Shown: piece by piece, positions 13,101 to 27,016 of the stretch
Layout: each line of letters starts with the position of its first letter
Position numbering within the stretch: position 1 is the first letter of the stretch
From: Panagrolaimus kolymaensis
Lineage: Eukaryota > Nematoda > Chromadorea > Rhabditida > Panagrolaimidae
DNA length: 64,000 nucleotides
NCBI GenBank assembly: GCA_028622995.1
Contig: JAJQJQ010000023.1
Location: 682,001 to 746,000 of the forward strand
Direction of reading: 5' to 3'
Made by a program: the position numbers and the translations under genes
Notes under the pieces: model-generated
Database searches by the model: none
Told to the model about the DNA's origin: nothing
The model's input: only the letters and a program-made list of their open reading frames with translations

Positions 13101-15660
13101 GCTATTGCCTTCTTGGGCTAAATCCAATATTTTTATCCATAAAATTGTTTTTGTTTTTTAGTTTTAAATAAACGAACATCACAAACTCAAAAAAATCAAT
13201 GAAGATTAATTTCTCTTCTTTAAAAATAGTAACTCAAGCTATTGCCTTTTTGGGCTAAATCAAATATTTTTATCCATTAAATTGTTTTTGTTTTTTAGTT
13301 TTAAATAAACGAACATCACAAACTCAAAAAAAACAGTGAAGATTAATTTCTCTTCTTTAAAAATAGTAACTCAAGCTATTGCCTTTTTGGGCTAATTCAA
13401 ATATTTTTATCCATTAAATTGTTTTTGTTTTTTAGTTTTAAATAAACGAACATCACAAACTCAAAAAAAACAGTGAAGATTAATTTCTCTTCTTTAAAAA
13501 TAGTAACTCAAGCTATTGCCTTTTTGGGCTAAATCAAATATTTTTATCCATAAAATTGTTTTTGTTTTTTAGTTTTAAATAAACGAACATCACAAACTCA
13601 AAAAAAACAGTGAAGATTAATTTCTCTTCTTTAAAAATAGTAACTCAAGCTATTGCCTTTTTGGGCTAAATCAAATATTTTTATCCATAAAATTGTTTTT
13701 GTTTTTTAGTTTTAAATAAACGAACATCACAAACTCAAAAAAATCAGTGAGGATTAATTTCTCTTCTTTAAAAATAGTAACTCAAGCTATTGCCTTTTTG
13801 GGCTAAATCAAATATTTTTATCCATTAAATTGTTTTTGTTTTTTAGTTTTAAATAAACGAACATCACAAACTCAAAAAAAACAGTGAGGATTAATTTCTC
13901 TTCTTTAAAAATAGTAACTCAAGCTATTGCCTTTTTGGGCTAAATCAAATATTTTTATCCATTAAATTGTTTTTGTTTTTTAGTTTTAAATAAACGAACA
14001 TCACAAACTCAAAAAAATCAGTGAGGATTAATTTCTCTTCTTTAAAAATAGTAACTCAAGCTATTGCCTTTTTGGGCTAAATCAAATATTTTTATCCATT
14101 AAATTGTTTTTGTTTTTTAGTTTTAAATAAACGAACATCACAAACTCAAAAAAAACAGTGAAGATTAATTTCTCTTCTTTAAAAATAGTAACTCAAGCTA
14201 TTGCCTTTTTGGGCTAAATCAAATATTTTTATCCATAAAATTGTTTTTGTTTTTTAGTTTTAAATAAACGAACATCACAAACTCAAAAAAATCAGTGAGG
14301 ATTAATTTCTCTTCTTTAAAAATAGTAACTCAAGCTATTGCCTTTTTGGGCTAAATCAAATATTTTTATCCATAAATTGTTTTTGTTTTTTAGTTTTAAA
14401 TAAACGAACATCACAAACTCAAAAAAAACAGTGAAGATTAATTTCTCTTCTTTAAAAATAGTAACTCAAGCTATTGCCTTTTTGGGCTAAATCAAATATT
14501 TTTATCCATTAAATTGTTTTTGTTTTTTAGTTTTAAATAAACGAACATCACAAACTCAAAAAAATCAGTGAGGATTAATTTCTCTTCTTTAAAAATAGTA
14601 ACTCAAGCTATTGCCTTTTTGGGCTAAATCAAATATTTTTATCCATAAATTGTTTTTGTTTTTTAGTTTTAAATAAACGAACATCACAAACTCAAAAAAA
14701 ACAGTGAAGATTAATTTCTCTTCTTTAAAAATAGTAACTCAAGCTATTGCCTTTTTGGGCTAAATCAAATATTTTTATCCATAAAATTGTTTTTGTTTTT
14801 TAGTTTTAAATAAACGAACATCACAAACTCAAAAAAAACAGTGAGAATTAATTTCTCTTCTTTAAAAATAGTAACTCAAGCTATTGCCTTTTTGGGCTAA
14901 ATCAAATATTTTTATCCATTAAATTGTTTTTGTTTTTTAGTTTTAAATAAACGAACATCACAAACTCAAAAAAATCAATCAAGATTAATTTCTCTTCTTT
15001 AAAAATAGTAACTCAAGCTATTGCCTTCTTGGGCTAAATCAAATTTTTTTATCCATAAAATTGTTTTTGTTTTTTAGTTTTAAATAAACGAACATCACAA
15101 ACTCAAAAAAAACAGTGAAGATTAATTTCTCTTCTTTAAAAATAGTAACTCAAGCTATTGCCTTTTTGGGCTAAATCAAATATTTTTATCCATAAAATTG
15201 TTTTTGTTTTTTAGTTTTAAATAAACGAACATCACAAACGCAAAAAAATCAACGAAGATTAATTTCTCTTCTTTAAAAATAGTAACTCAAGCTATTGCCT
15301 TTTTGGGCTAAATCAAATATTTTTATCCATAAAATTGTTTTTGTTTTTTAGTTTCATATAAACGAACATCACAAACTCAAAAAAATCAATCAAGATTAAT
15401 TTCTCTTCTTTAAAAATAGTAACTCAAGCTATTGCCTTCTTGGGCTAAATCAAATATTTTTATCCTAAAATTGTTTTTGTTTTTTAGTTTTAAATAAACG
15501 AACATCACAATTTCAAAAAAATCAACGAAGATTAATTTCTCTTCTTTAAAAATAGTAACTCAAGCTATTGCCTTCTTGGGCTAAATCAAATATTTTTATC
15601 CATAAAATTGTTTTTTTTTTTTAGTTTTAAATAAACGAACATCACAAACTCAAAAAAATC

Positions 15661-17392
15661 AACGAAGATTAATTTCTCTTCTTTAAAAATAGTAACTCAA
15701 GCTATTGCCATCTTGGACATTATTATTTTTTTATCCTAAAATTGTTTTTTTTTTTTAGTTTTAAATAAACGAACATCACAAACTCAAAAAAATCAACGAA
15801 GATTAATTTCTCTTCTTTAAAAATAGTAACTCAAGCTATTGCCTTCTTGGGCTAAATCAAATATTTTTATCCATAAAATTGTTTTTTTTTTTTAGTTTTA
15901 AATAAACGAACATCACAAACTCAAAAAAATCAACGAAGATTAATTTCTCTTCTTTAAAAATACTAACTCAAGCTATTGCCTTTTTGGGCTAAATCAAATA
16001 TTTTTATCCATAAAATTGTTTTTGTTTTTTAGTTTTAAATAAACGAACATCACAAACTCAAAAAAATCAATGAAGATTAATTTCTCTTCTTTAAAAATAG
16101 TAACTCAAGCTATTGCCTTTTTGGGCTAAATCAAATATTTTTATCCATAAAATTGTTTTTGTTATTTAGTTTTAAATAAACGAACATCACAAACTCAAAA
16201 AAATCAATGAAGATTAATTTCTCTTCTTTAAAAATAGTAACTCAAGCTATTGCCTTTTTGGGCTAAATCAAATATTTTTACCCATAAAATTGTTTTTGTT
16301 TTTTAGTTTTAAATAAACGAACATCACAAACTCAAAAAAATCAATGAAGATTAATTTCTCTTCTTTAAAAATAGTAACTCAAGCTATTGCCTTCTTGGGC
16401 TAAATCAAATATTTTTATCCATAAAATTGTTATTGTTTTTTAGTTTTAAATAAACGAACATCACAAACTCAAAAAAATCAATGAAGATTAATTTCTCTTC
16501 TTTAAAAATAGTAACTCAAGCTATTGCCTTCTTGGGCTAAATCAAATATTTTTATCCATAAAATTGTTTTTTTTTTTTTAGTTTTAAATAAACGAACATC
16601 ACAAACTCAAAAAAATCAGTGAGGATTAATTTCTCTTCTTTAAAAATAGTAACTCAAGCTATTGCCTTTTTGGGCTAAATCAAATATTTTTATCCATAAA
16701 ATTGTTTTTGTTTTTTAGTTTCATATAAACGAACATCACAAACTCAAAAAAATCAATCAAGATTAATTTCTCTTCTTTAAAAATAGTAACTCAAGCTATT
16801 GCCTTCTTGGGCTAAATCAAATATTTTTATCCTAAAATTGTTTTTGTTTTTTAGTTTTAAATAAACGAACATCACAAACGCAAAAAAATCAACGAAGATT
16901 AATTTCTCTTCTTTAAAAATAGTAACTCAAGCTATTGCCATCTTGGACATTATTATTTTTTTATCCTAAAATTGTTTTTTTTTTTTAGTTTTAAATAAAC
17001 GAACATCACAAACTCAAAAAAATCAACGAAGATTAATTTCTCTTCTTTAAAAATAGTAACTCAAGCTATTGCCTTCTTGGGCTAAATCAAATATTTTTAT
17101 CCATAAAATTGTTTTTTTTTTTTAGTTTTAAATAAACGAACATCACAAACTCAAAAAAATCAACGAAGATTAATTTCTCTTCTTTAAAAATACTAACTCA
17201 AGCTATTGCCTTTTTGGGCTAAATCAAATATTTTTATCCATAAAATTGTTTTTGTTTTTTAGTTTTAAATAAACGAACATCACAAACTCAAAAAAATCAA
17301 TGAAGATTAATTTCTCTTCTTTAAAAATAGTAACTCAAGCTATTGCCTTTTTGGGCTAAATCAAATATTTTTATCCATAAAATTGTTTTTGT
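15661..17392. repeat. Satellite block duplication with 1,230-bp offset
   Basis: 15,661-16,162 equals 16,891-17,392 at an offset of 1,230 bp, which is nine monomers including one of 134 bp. A rare private variant, TACTAACTCA in place of TAGTAACTCA, is present only at 15,961 and 17,191 and anchors the match. Downstream another private variant (TGTTATTG at about 16,429 and 17,521) is offset by only 1,092 bp, so one monomer has been lost or gained between the copies. Confidence 0.75.
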
Positions 17393-20300
17393 TTTTTAGT
17401 TTTAAATAAACGAACATCACAAACTCAAAAAAATCAATGAAGATTAATTTCTCTTCTTTAAAAATAGTAACTCAAGCTATTGCCTTCTTGGGCTAAATCA
17501 AATATTTTTATCCATAAAATTGTTATTGTTTTTTAGTTTTAAATAAACGAACATCACAAACTCAAAAAAATCAATGAAGATTAATTTCTCTTCTTTAAAA
17601 ATAGTAACTCAAGCTATTGCCTTCTTGGGCTAAATCAAATATTTTTATCCATAAAATTGTTTTTGTTTTTTAGTTTTAAAAAAACGAACATCACAAACTC
17701 AAAAAAATCAATGAAGATTAATTTCTCTTCTTTAAAAATAGTAACTCAAGCTATTGCCTTCTTGGGCTAAATCAAATATTTTTATCCATAAAATTGTTTT
17801 TGTTTTTTAGTTTTAAATAAACGAACATCACAAACTCAAAAAAATCAATGAAGATTAATTTCTCTTCTTTAAAAATAGTAACTCAAGCTATTGCCTTCTT
17901 GGGCTAAATCAAATATTTTTATCCTAAAATTGTTTTTGTTTTTTAGTTTTAAATAAACGAACATCACAAACTCAAAAAAATCAATGAAGATTAATTTCTC
18001 TTCTTTAAAAATAGTAACTCAAGCTATTGCCTTCTTGGGCTAAATCAAATATTTTTATCCTAAAATTGTTTTTGTTTTTTAGTTTTAAATAAACGAACAT
18101 CACAAACTCAAAAAAATCAATGAAGATTAATTTCTCTTCTTTAAAAATAGTAACTCAAGCTATTGCCTTCTTGGGCTAAATCAAATATTTTTATCCATAA
18201 AATTGTTTTTGTTTTTTAGTTTTAAATAAACGAACATCACAAACTCAAAAAAAACAGTGAAGATTAATTTCTCTTCTTTAAAAATAGTAACTCAAGCTAT
18301 TGCCTTTTTGGGCTAAATCAAATATTTTTATCCATAAAATTGTTTTTGTTTTTTAGTTTTAAATAAACGAACATCACAAACTCAAAAAAATCAATGAAGA
18401 TTAATTTCTCTTCTTTAAAAATAGTAACTCAAGCTATTGCCTTCTTGGGCTAAATCAAATATTTTTATCCATAAAATTGTTTTTGTTTTTTAGTTTTAAA
18501 TAAACGAACATCACAAACTCAAAAAAATCAATGAAGATTAATTTCTCTTCTTTAAAAATAGTAACTCAAGCTATTGCCTTTTTGGGCTAAATCAAATATT
18601 TTTATCCATTAAATTGTTTTTGTTTTTTAGTTTTAAAAAAACGAACATCACAAACTCAAAAAAATCAATCAAGATTAATTTCTCTTCTTTAAAAATAGTA
18701 ACTCAAGCTATTGCCTTCTTGGGCTAAATCAAATATTTTTATCCATAAAATTGTTTTTGTTTTTTAGTTTTAAATAAACGAACATCACAAACTCAAAAAA
18801 AACAGTGAAGATTAATTTCTCTTCTTTAAAAATAGTAACTCAAGCTATTGCCTTTTTGGGCTAAATCAAATATTTTTATCCATAAAATTGTTTTTGTTTT
18901 TTAGTTTTAAATAAACGAACATCACAAACTCAAAAAAATCAGTGAGGATTAATTTCTCTTCTTTAAAAATAGTAACTCAAGCTATTGCCTTTTTGGGCTA
19001 AATCAAATATTTTTATCCATAAAATTGTTTTTGTTTTTTAGTTTCATATAAACGAACATCACAAACTCAAAAAAATCAATGAAGATTAATTTCTCTTCTT
19101 TAAAAATAGTAACTCAAGCTATTGCCTTCTTGGGCTAAATCAAATATTTTTATCCTAAAATTGTTTTTGTTTTTTAGTTTTAAATAAACGAACATCACAA
19201 ACGCAAAAAAATCAACGAAGATTAATTTCTCTTCTTTAAAAATAGTAACTCAAGCTATTGCCTTCTTGGGCTAAATCAAATATTTTTATCCATAAAATTG
19301 TTTTTGTTTTTTAGTTTTAAATAAACGAACATCACAAACTCAAAAAAATCAATGAAGATTAATTTCTCTTCTTTAAAAATAGTAACTCAAGCTATTGCCT
19401 TCTTGGGCTAAATCAAATATTTTTATCCTAAAATTGTTTTTGTTTTTTAGTTTTAAATAAACGAACATCACAAACTCAAAAAAAACAGTGAAGATTAATT
19501 TCTCTTCTTTAAAAATAGTAACTCAAGCTATTGCCTTCTTGGGCTAAATCAAATATTTTTATCCTAAAATTGTTTTTGTTTTTTAGTTTTAAATAAACGA
19601 ACATCACAAACTCAAAAAAATCAATGAAGATTAATTTCTCTTCTTTAAAAATAGTAACTCAAGCTATTGCCTTCTTGGGCTAAATCAAATATTTTTATCC
19701 ATAAAATTGTTTTTGTTTTTTAGTTTTAAATAAACGAACATCACAAACTCAAAAAAATCAATGAAGATTAATTTCTCTTCTTTAAAAATAGTAACTCAAG
19801 CTATTGCCTTTTTGGGCTAAATCAAATATTTTTATCCATAAAATTGTTTTTGTTATTTAGTTTTAAATAAACGAACATCACAAACTCAAAAAAATCAATG
19901 AAGATTAATTTCTCTTCTTTAAAAATAGTAACTCAAGCTATTGCCTTCTTGGGCTAAATCAAATATTTTTATCCATAAAATTGTTTTTGTTTTTTAGTTT
20001 TAAATAAACGAACATCACAAACTCAAAAAAATCAATGAAGATTAATTTCTCTTCTTTAAAAATAGTAACTCAAGCTATTGCCTTTTTGGGCTAAATCAAA
20101 TATTTTTATCCATAAAATTGTTTTTGTTATTTAGTTTTAAATAAACGAACATCACAAACTCAAAAAAATCAATGAAGATTAATTTCTCTTCTTTAAAAAT
20201 AGTAACTCAAGCTATTGCCTTCTTGGGCTAAATCAAATATTTTTATCCATAAAATTGTTTTTGTTTTTTAGTTTTAAATAAACGAACATCACAAACTCAA

Positions 20301-23300
20301 AAAAATCAATGAAGATTAATTTCTCTTCTTTAAAAATAGTAACTCAAGCTATTGCCTTCTTGGGCTAAATCAAATATTTTTATCCATAAAATTGTTTTTG
20401 TTTTTTAGTTTTAAATAAACGAACATCACAAACTCAAAAAAATCAATGAAGATTAATTTCTCTTCTTTAAAAATAGTAACTCAAGCTATTGCCTTCTTGG
20501 GCTAAATCAAATATTTTTATCCATAAAATTGTTTTTGTTATTTAGTTTTAAATAAACGAACATCACAAACTCAAAAAAAACAGTGAGAATTAATTTCTCT
20601 TCTTTAAAAATAGTAACTCAAGCTATTGCCTTTTTGGGCTAAATCAAATATTTTTATCCATAAATTGTTTTTGTTTTTTAGTTTTAAATAAACGAACATC
20701 ACAAACTCAAAAAAAACAGTGAGAATTAATTTCTCTTCTTTAAAAATAGTAACTCAAGCTATTGCCTTTTTGGGCTAAATCAAATATTTTTATCCATAAA
20801 TTGTTTTTGTTTTTTAGTTTTAAATAAACGAACATCACAAACTCAAAAAAAACAGTGAGAATTAATTTCTCTTCTTTAAAAATAGTAACTCAAGCTATTG
20901 CCTTTTTGGGCTAAATCAAATATTTTTATCCATTAAATTGTTTTTGTTTTTTAGTTTTAAAAAAACGAACATCACAAACTCAAAAAAATCAATCAAGATT
21001 AATTTCTCTTCTTTAAAAATAGTAACTCAAGCTATTGCCTTCTTGGGCTAAATCAAATATTTTTATCCATAAATTGTTTTTGTTATTTAGTTTTAAATAA
21101 ACGAACATCACAAACTCAAAAAAATCAATGAAGATTAATTTCTCTTCTTTAAAAATAGTAACTCAAGCTATTGCCTTCTTGGGCTAAATCAAATATTTTT
21201 ATCCATAAAATTGTTTTTGTTTTTTAGTTTTAAATAAACGAACATCACAAACTCAAAAAAATCAATGAAGATTAATTTCTCTTCTTTAAAAATAGTAACT
21301 CAAGCTATTGCCTTCTTGGGCTAAATCAAATATTTTTATCCATAAAATTGTTTTTGTTTTTTAGTTTTAAATAAACGAACATCACAAACTCAAAAAAATC
21401 AATGAAGATTAATTTCTCTTCTTTAAAAATAGTAACTCAAGCTATTGCCTTCTTGGGCTAAATCAAATATTTTTATCCATAAAATTGTTTTTGTTATTTA
21501 GTTTTAAATAAACGAACATCACAAACTCAAAAAAAACAGTGAGAATTAATTTCTCTTCTTTAAAAATAGTAACTCAAGCTATTGCCTTTTTGGGCTAAAT
21601 CAAATATTTTTATCCATAAATTGTTTTTGTTTTTTAGTTTTAAATAAACGAACATCACAAACTCAAAAAAAACAGTGAGAATTAATTTCTCTTCTTTAAA
21701 AATAGTAACTCAAGCTATTGCCTTTTTGGGCTAAATCAAATATTTTTATCCATTAAATTGTTTTTGTTTTTTAGTTTTAAAAAAACGAACATCACAAACT
21801 CAAAAAAAACAGTGAGAATTAATTTCTCTTCTTTAAAAATAGTAACTCAAGCTATTGCCTTTTTGGGCTAAATCAAATATTTTTATCCATAAATTGTTTT
21901 TGTTTTTTAGTTTTAAATAAACGAACATCACAAACTCAAAAAAAACAGTGAAGATTAATTTCTCTTCTTTAAAAATAGTAACTCAAGCTATTGCCTTTTT
22001 GGGCTAAATCAAATATTTTTATCCATAAAATTGTTTTTGTTTTTTAGTTTTAAATAAACGAACATCACAAACTCAAAAAAATCAGTGAGGATTAATTTCT
22101 CTTCTTTAAAAATAGTAACTCAAGCTATTGCCTTTTTGGGCTAAATCAAATATTTTTATCCATAAAATTGTTTTTGTTTTTTAGTTTCATATAAACGAAC
22201 ATCACAAACTCAAAAAAATCAATGAAGATTAATTTCTCTTCTTTAAAAATAGTAACTCAAGCTATTGCCTTCTTGGGCTAAATCAAATATTTTTATCCTA
22301 AAATTGTTTTTGTTTTTTAGTTTTAAATAAACGAACATCACAAACGCAAAAAAATCAACGAAGATTAATTTCTCTTCTTTAAAAATAGTAACTCAAGCTA
22401 TTGCCTTCTTGGGCTAAATCAAATATTTTTATCCATAAAATTGTTTTTGTTTTTTAGTTTTAAATAAACGAACATCACAAACTCAAAAAAATCAATGAAG
22501 ATTAATTTCTCTTCTTTAAAAATAGTAACTCAAGCTATTGCCTTCTTGGGCTAAATCAAATATTTTTATCCTAAAATTGTTTTTGTTTTTTAGTTTTAAA
22601 TAAACGAACATCACAAACTCAAAAAAATCAACGAAGATTAATTTCTCTTCTTTAAAAATAGTAACTCAAGCTATTGCCTTCTTGGGCTAAATCAAATATT
22701 TTTATCCATAAAATTGTTTTTGTTTTTTAGTTTCATATAAACGAACATCACAAACTCAAAAAAAACAGTGAAGATTAATTTCTCTTCTTTAAAAATAGTA
22801 ACTCAAGCTATTGCCTTCTTGGGCTAAATCAAATATTTTTATCCTAAAATTGTTTTTGTTTTTTAGTTTTAAATAAACGAACATCACAAACTCAAAAAAA
22901 TCAACGAAGATTAATTTCTCTTCTTTAAAAATAGTAACTCAAGCTATTGCCTTCTTGGGCTAAATCAAATATTTTTATCCATAAAATTGTTTTTGTTTTT
23001 TAGTTTCATATAAACGAACATCACAAACTCAAAAAAAACAGTGAAGATTAATTTCTCTTCTTTAAAAATAGTAACTCAAGCTATTGCCTTCTTGGGCTAA
23101 ATCAAATATTTTTATCCATAAAATTGTTTTTGTTTTTTAGTTTTAAATAAACGAACATCACAAACTCAAAAAAATCAATGAAGATTAATTTCTCTTCTTT
23201 AAAAATAGTAACTCAAGCTATTGCCTTTTTGGGCTAAATCAAATATTTTTATCCATAAAATTGTTTTTGTTATTTAGTTTTAAATAAACGAACATCACAA

Positions 23301-26300
23301 ACTCAAAAAAATCAATGAAGATTAATTTCTCTTCTTTAAAAATAGTAACTCAAGCTATTGCCTTCTTGGGCTAAATCAAATATTTTTATCCATAAAATTG
23401 TTTTTTTTTTTTAGTTTTAAATAAACGAACATCACAAACTCAAAAAAATCAACGAAGATTAATTTCTCTTCTTTAAAAATAGTAACTCAAGCTATTGCCT
23501 TCTTGGGCTAAATCAAATATTTTTATCCATAAAATTGTTTTTTTTTTTTAGTTTTAAATAAACGAACATCACAAACTCAAAAAAATCAATGAAGATTAAT
23601 TTCTCTTCTTTAAAAATAGTAACTCAAGCTATTGCCTTTTTGGGCTAAATCAAATATTTTTATCCTAAAATTGTTTTTGTTTTTTAGTTTTAAATAAACG
23701 AACATCACAAACTCAAAAAAATCAATGAAGATTAATTTCTCTTCTTTAAAAATAGTAACTCAAGCTATTGCCTTTTTGGGCTAAATCAAATATTTTTATC
23801 CATAAAATTGTTTTTGTTATTTAGTTTTAAATAAACGAACATCACAAACTCAAAAAAATCAATGAAGATTAATTTCTCTTCTTTAAAAATAGTAACTCAA
23901 GCTATTGCCTTCTTGGGCTAAATCAAATATTTTTATCCATAAAATTGTTTTTTTTTTTTAGTTTTAAATAAACGAACATCACAAACTCAAAAAAATCAAC
24001 GAAGATTAATTTCTCTTCTTTAAAAATAGTAACTCAAGCTATTGCCTTCTTGGGCTAAATCAAATATTTTTATCCATAAAATTGTTTTTTTTTTTTAGTT
24101 TTAAATAAACGAACATCACAAACTCAAAAAAATCAATGAAGATTAATTTCTCTTCTTTAAAAATAGTAACTCAAGCTATTGCCTTCTTGGGCTAAATCAA
24201 ATATTTTTATCCTAAAATTGTTTTTGTTTTTTAGTTTTAAATAAACGAACATCACAAACTCAAAAAAATCAACGAAGATTAATTTCTCTTCTTTAAAAAT
24301 AGTAACTCAAGCTATTGCCTTCTTGGGCTAAATCAAATATTTTTATCCATAAAATTGTTTTTGTTTTTTAGTTTCATATAAACGAACATCACAAACTCAA
24401 AAAAAACAGTGAAGATTAATTTCTCTTCTTTAAAAATAGTAACTCAAGCTATTGCCTTCTTGGGCTAAATCAAATATTTTTATCCTAAAATTGTTTTTGT
24501 TTTTTAGTTTTAAATAAACGAACATCACAAACTCAAAAAAATCAACGAAGATTAATTTCTCTTCTTTAAAAATAGTAACTCAAGCTATTGCCTTCTTGGG
24601 CTAAATCAAATATTTTTATCCATAAAATTGTTTTTGTTTTTTAGTTTCATATAAACGAACATCACAAACTCAAAAAAAACAGTGAAGATTAATTTCTCTT
24701 CTTTAAAAATAGTAACTCAAGCTATTGCCTTCTTGGGCTAAATCAAATATTTTTATCCATAAAATTGTTTTTGTTTTTTAGTTTTAAATAAACGAACATC
24801 ACAAACTCAAAAAAATCAATGAAGATTAATTTCTCTTCTTTAAAAATAGTAACTCAAGCTATTGCCTTTTTGGGCTAAATCAAATATTTTTATCCATAAA
24901 ATTGTTTTTGTTATTTAGTTTTAAATAAACGAACATCACAAACTCAAAAAAATCAATGAAGATTAATTTCTCTTCTTTAAAAATAGTAACTCAAGCTATT
25001 GCCTTTTTGGGCTAAATCAAATATTTTTATCCATAAAATTGTTTTTGTTATTTAGTTTTAAATAAACGAACATCACAAACTCAAAAAAATCAATGAAGAT
25101 TAATTTCTCTTCTTTAAAAATAGTAACTCAAGCTATTGCCTTCTTGGGCTAAATCAAATATTTTTATCCATAAAATTGTTTTTTTTTTTTAGTTTTAAAT
25201 AAACGAACATCACAAACTCAAAAAAATCAACGAAGATTAATTTCTCTTCTTTAAAAATAGTAACTCAAGCTATTGCCTTCTTGGGCTAAATCAAATATTT
25301 TTATCCATAAAATTGTTTTTTTTTTTTAGTTTTAAATAAACGAACATCACAAACTCAAAAAAATCAATGAAGATTAATTTCTCTTCTTTAAAAATAGTAA
25401 CTCAAGCTATTGCCTTTTTGGGCTAAATCAAATATTTTTATCCATAAAATTGTTTTTGTTTTTTAGTTTTAAATAAACGAACATCACAAACTCAAAAAAA
25501 TCAATGAAGATTAATTTCTCTTCTTTAAAAATAGTAACTCAAGCTATTGCCTTCTTGGGCTAAATCAAATATTTTTATCCATAAAATTGTCTTTGTTTTT
25601 TAGTTTTAAATAAACGAACATCACAAACTCAAAAAAATCAATGAAGATTAATTTCTCTTCTTTAAAAATAGTAACTCAAGCTATTGCCTTCTTGGGCTAA
25701 ATCAAATATTTTTATCCTAAAATTGTTTTTGTTTTTTAGTTTTAAATAAACGAACATCACAAACTCAAAAAAATCAATGAAGATTAATTTCTCTTCTTTA
25801 AAAATAGTAACTCAAGCTATTGCCTTCTTGGGCTAAATCAAATATTTTTATCCATAAAATTGTCTTTGTTTTTTAGTTTTAAATAAACGAACATCACAAA
25901 CTCAAAAAAATCAATGAAGATTAATTTCTCTTCTTTAAAAATAGTAACTCAAGCTATTGCCTTCTTGGGCTAAATCAAATATTTTTATCCTAAAATTGTT
26001 TTTTTTTTTTAGTTTTAAATAAACGAACATCACAAACTCAAAAAAATCAACGAAGATTAATTTCTCTTCTTTAAAAATAGTAACTCAAGCTATTGCCTTC
26101 TTGGGCTAAATCAAATATTTTTATCCATAAAATTGTTTTTGTTTTTTAGTTTTAAATAAACGAACATCACAAACTCAAAAAAATCAACGAAGATTAATTT
26201 CTCTTCTTTAAAAATAGTAACTCAAGCTATTGCCTTCTTGGGCTAAATCAAATATTTTTATCCATAAAATTGTTTTTGTTTTTTAGTTTTAAATAAACGA

Positions 26301-27016
26301 ACATCACAAACTCTAAAAAATCAATGAAGATTAATTTCTCTTCTTTAAAAATAGTAACTCAAGCTATTGCCTTCTTGGGCTAAATCAAATATTTTTATCC
26401 ATAAAATTGTTTTTGTTTTTTAGTTTTAAATAAACGAACATCACAAACTCAAAAAAATCAACGAAGATTAATTTCTCTTCTTTAAAAATAGTAACTCAAG
26501 CTATTGCCTTCTTGGGCTAAATCAAATATTTTTATCCATAAAATTGTTTTTGTTTTTTAGTTTTAAATAAACGAACATCACAAACTCAAAAAAATCAACG
26601 AAGATTAATTTCTCTTCTTTAAAAATAGTAACTCAAGCTATTGCCTTCTTGGGCTAAATCAAATATTTTTATCCTAAAATTGTTTTTTTTTTTTAGTTTT
26701 AAATAAACGAACATCACAAACTCAAAAAAATCAACGAAGATTAATTTCTCTTCTTTAAAAATAGTAACTCAAGCTATTGCCTTCTTGGACATTAATATTT
26801 TTTTTATCCATTCTTTTTCCATACTTTTTTTTATAAAAGAAAATAAGCATTTTTATCAAGAAATACATTTTTATCCATTAAATAGTAAATAATAAATTTT
26901 TTCGAAAGCTATCAAAAAATTTGAATAAACATTGAATAGGGCGTTGCAGAAGTCATTTTTCGTTTTGTTTCTCTTTTTTTATTGTTCATCACTTCTTTTT
27001 TTTCTTACCTTGAAAC

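Larger units (their letters stand above)
1..26815. repeat. Satellite DNA array, 137-bp monomer, about 196 tandem copies
   Basis: The core GCTATTGCC recurs at 1, 138, 275, 412 and onward to 26,773, giving a 137-bp head-to-tail period. Each unit holds a T-rich block ending in TTTTTTAG, the segment AAACGAACATCACAAACTC, an A-run, and TTAATTTCTCTTCTTTAAAA. Units differ by a few substitutions (CCTTTTTGGG or CCTTCTTGGG; TTTTAAATAAACG or TTTCATATAAACG; TCCATAAAATTG or TCCTAAAATTG) and by a 134-bp subtype. No ORF of useful size and no unrelated insertion was seen. The array begins before the window and decays into unique sequence just after 26,773. Left-end units use CCTTTTTGGG; the middle is more homogenised for CCTTCTTGGG with CATATAAACG. 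It is non-coding satellite by sequence; any centromeric or heterochromatic role is not shown. Confidence 0.98.

Noticed and set aside
1..26815. Regular repeats might be a CRISPR array
   Set aside because: The units are contiguous near-identical 137-bp copies with no unique spacers, in a eukaryotic intron-rich genome.
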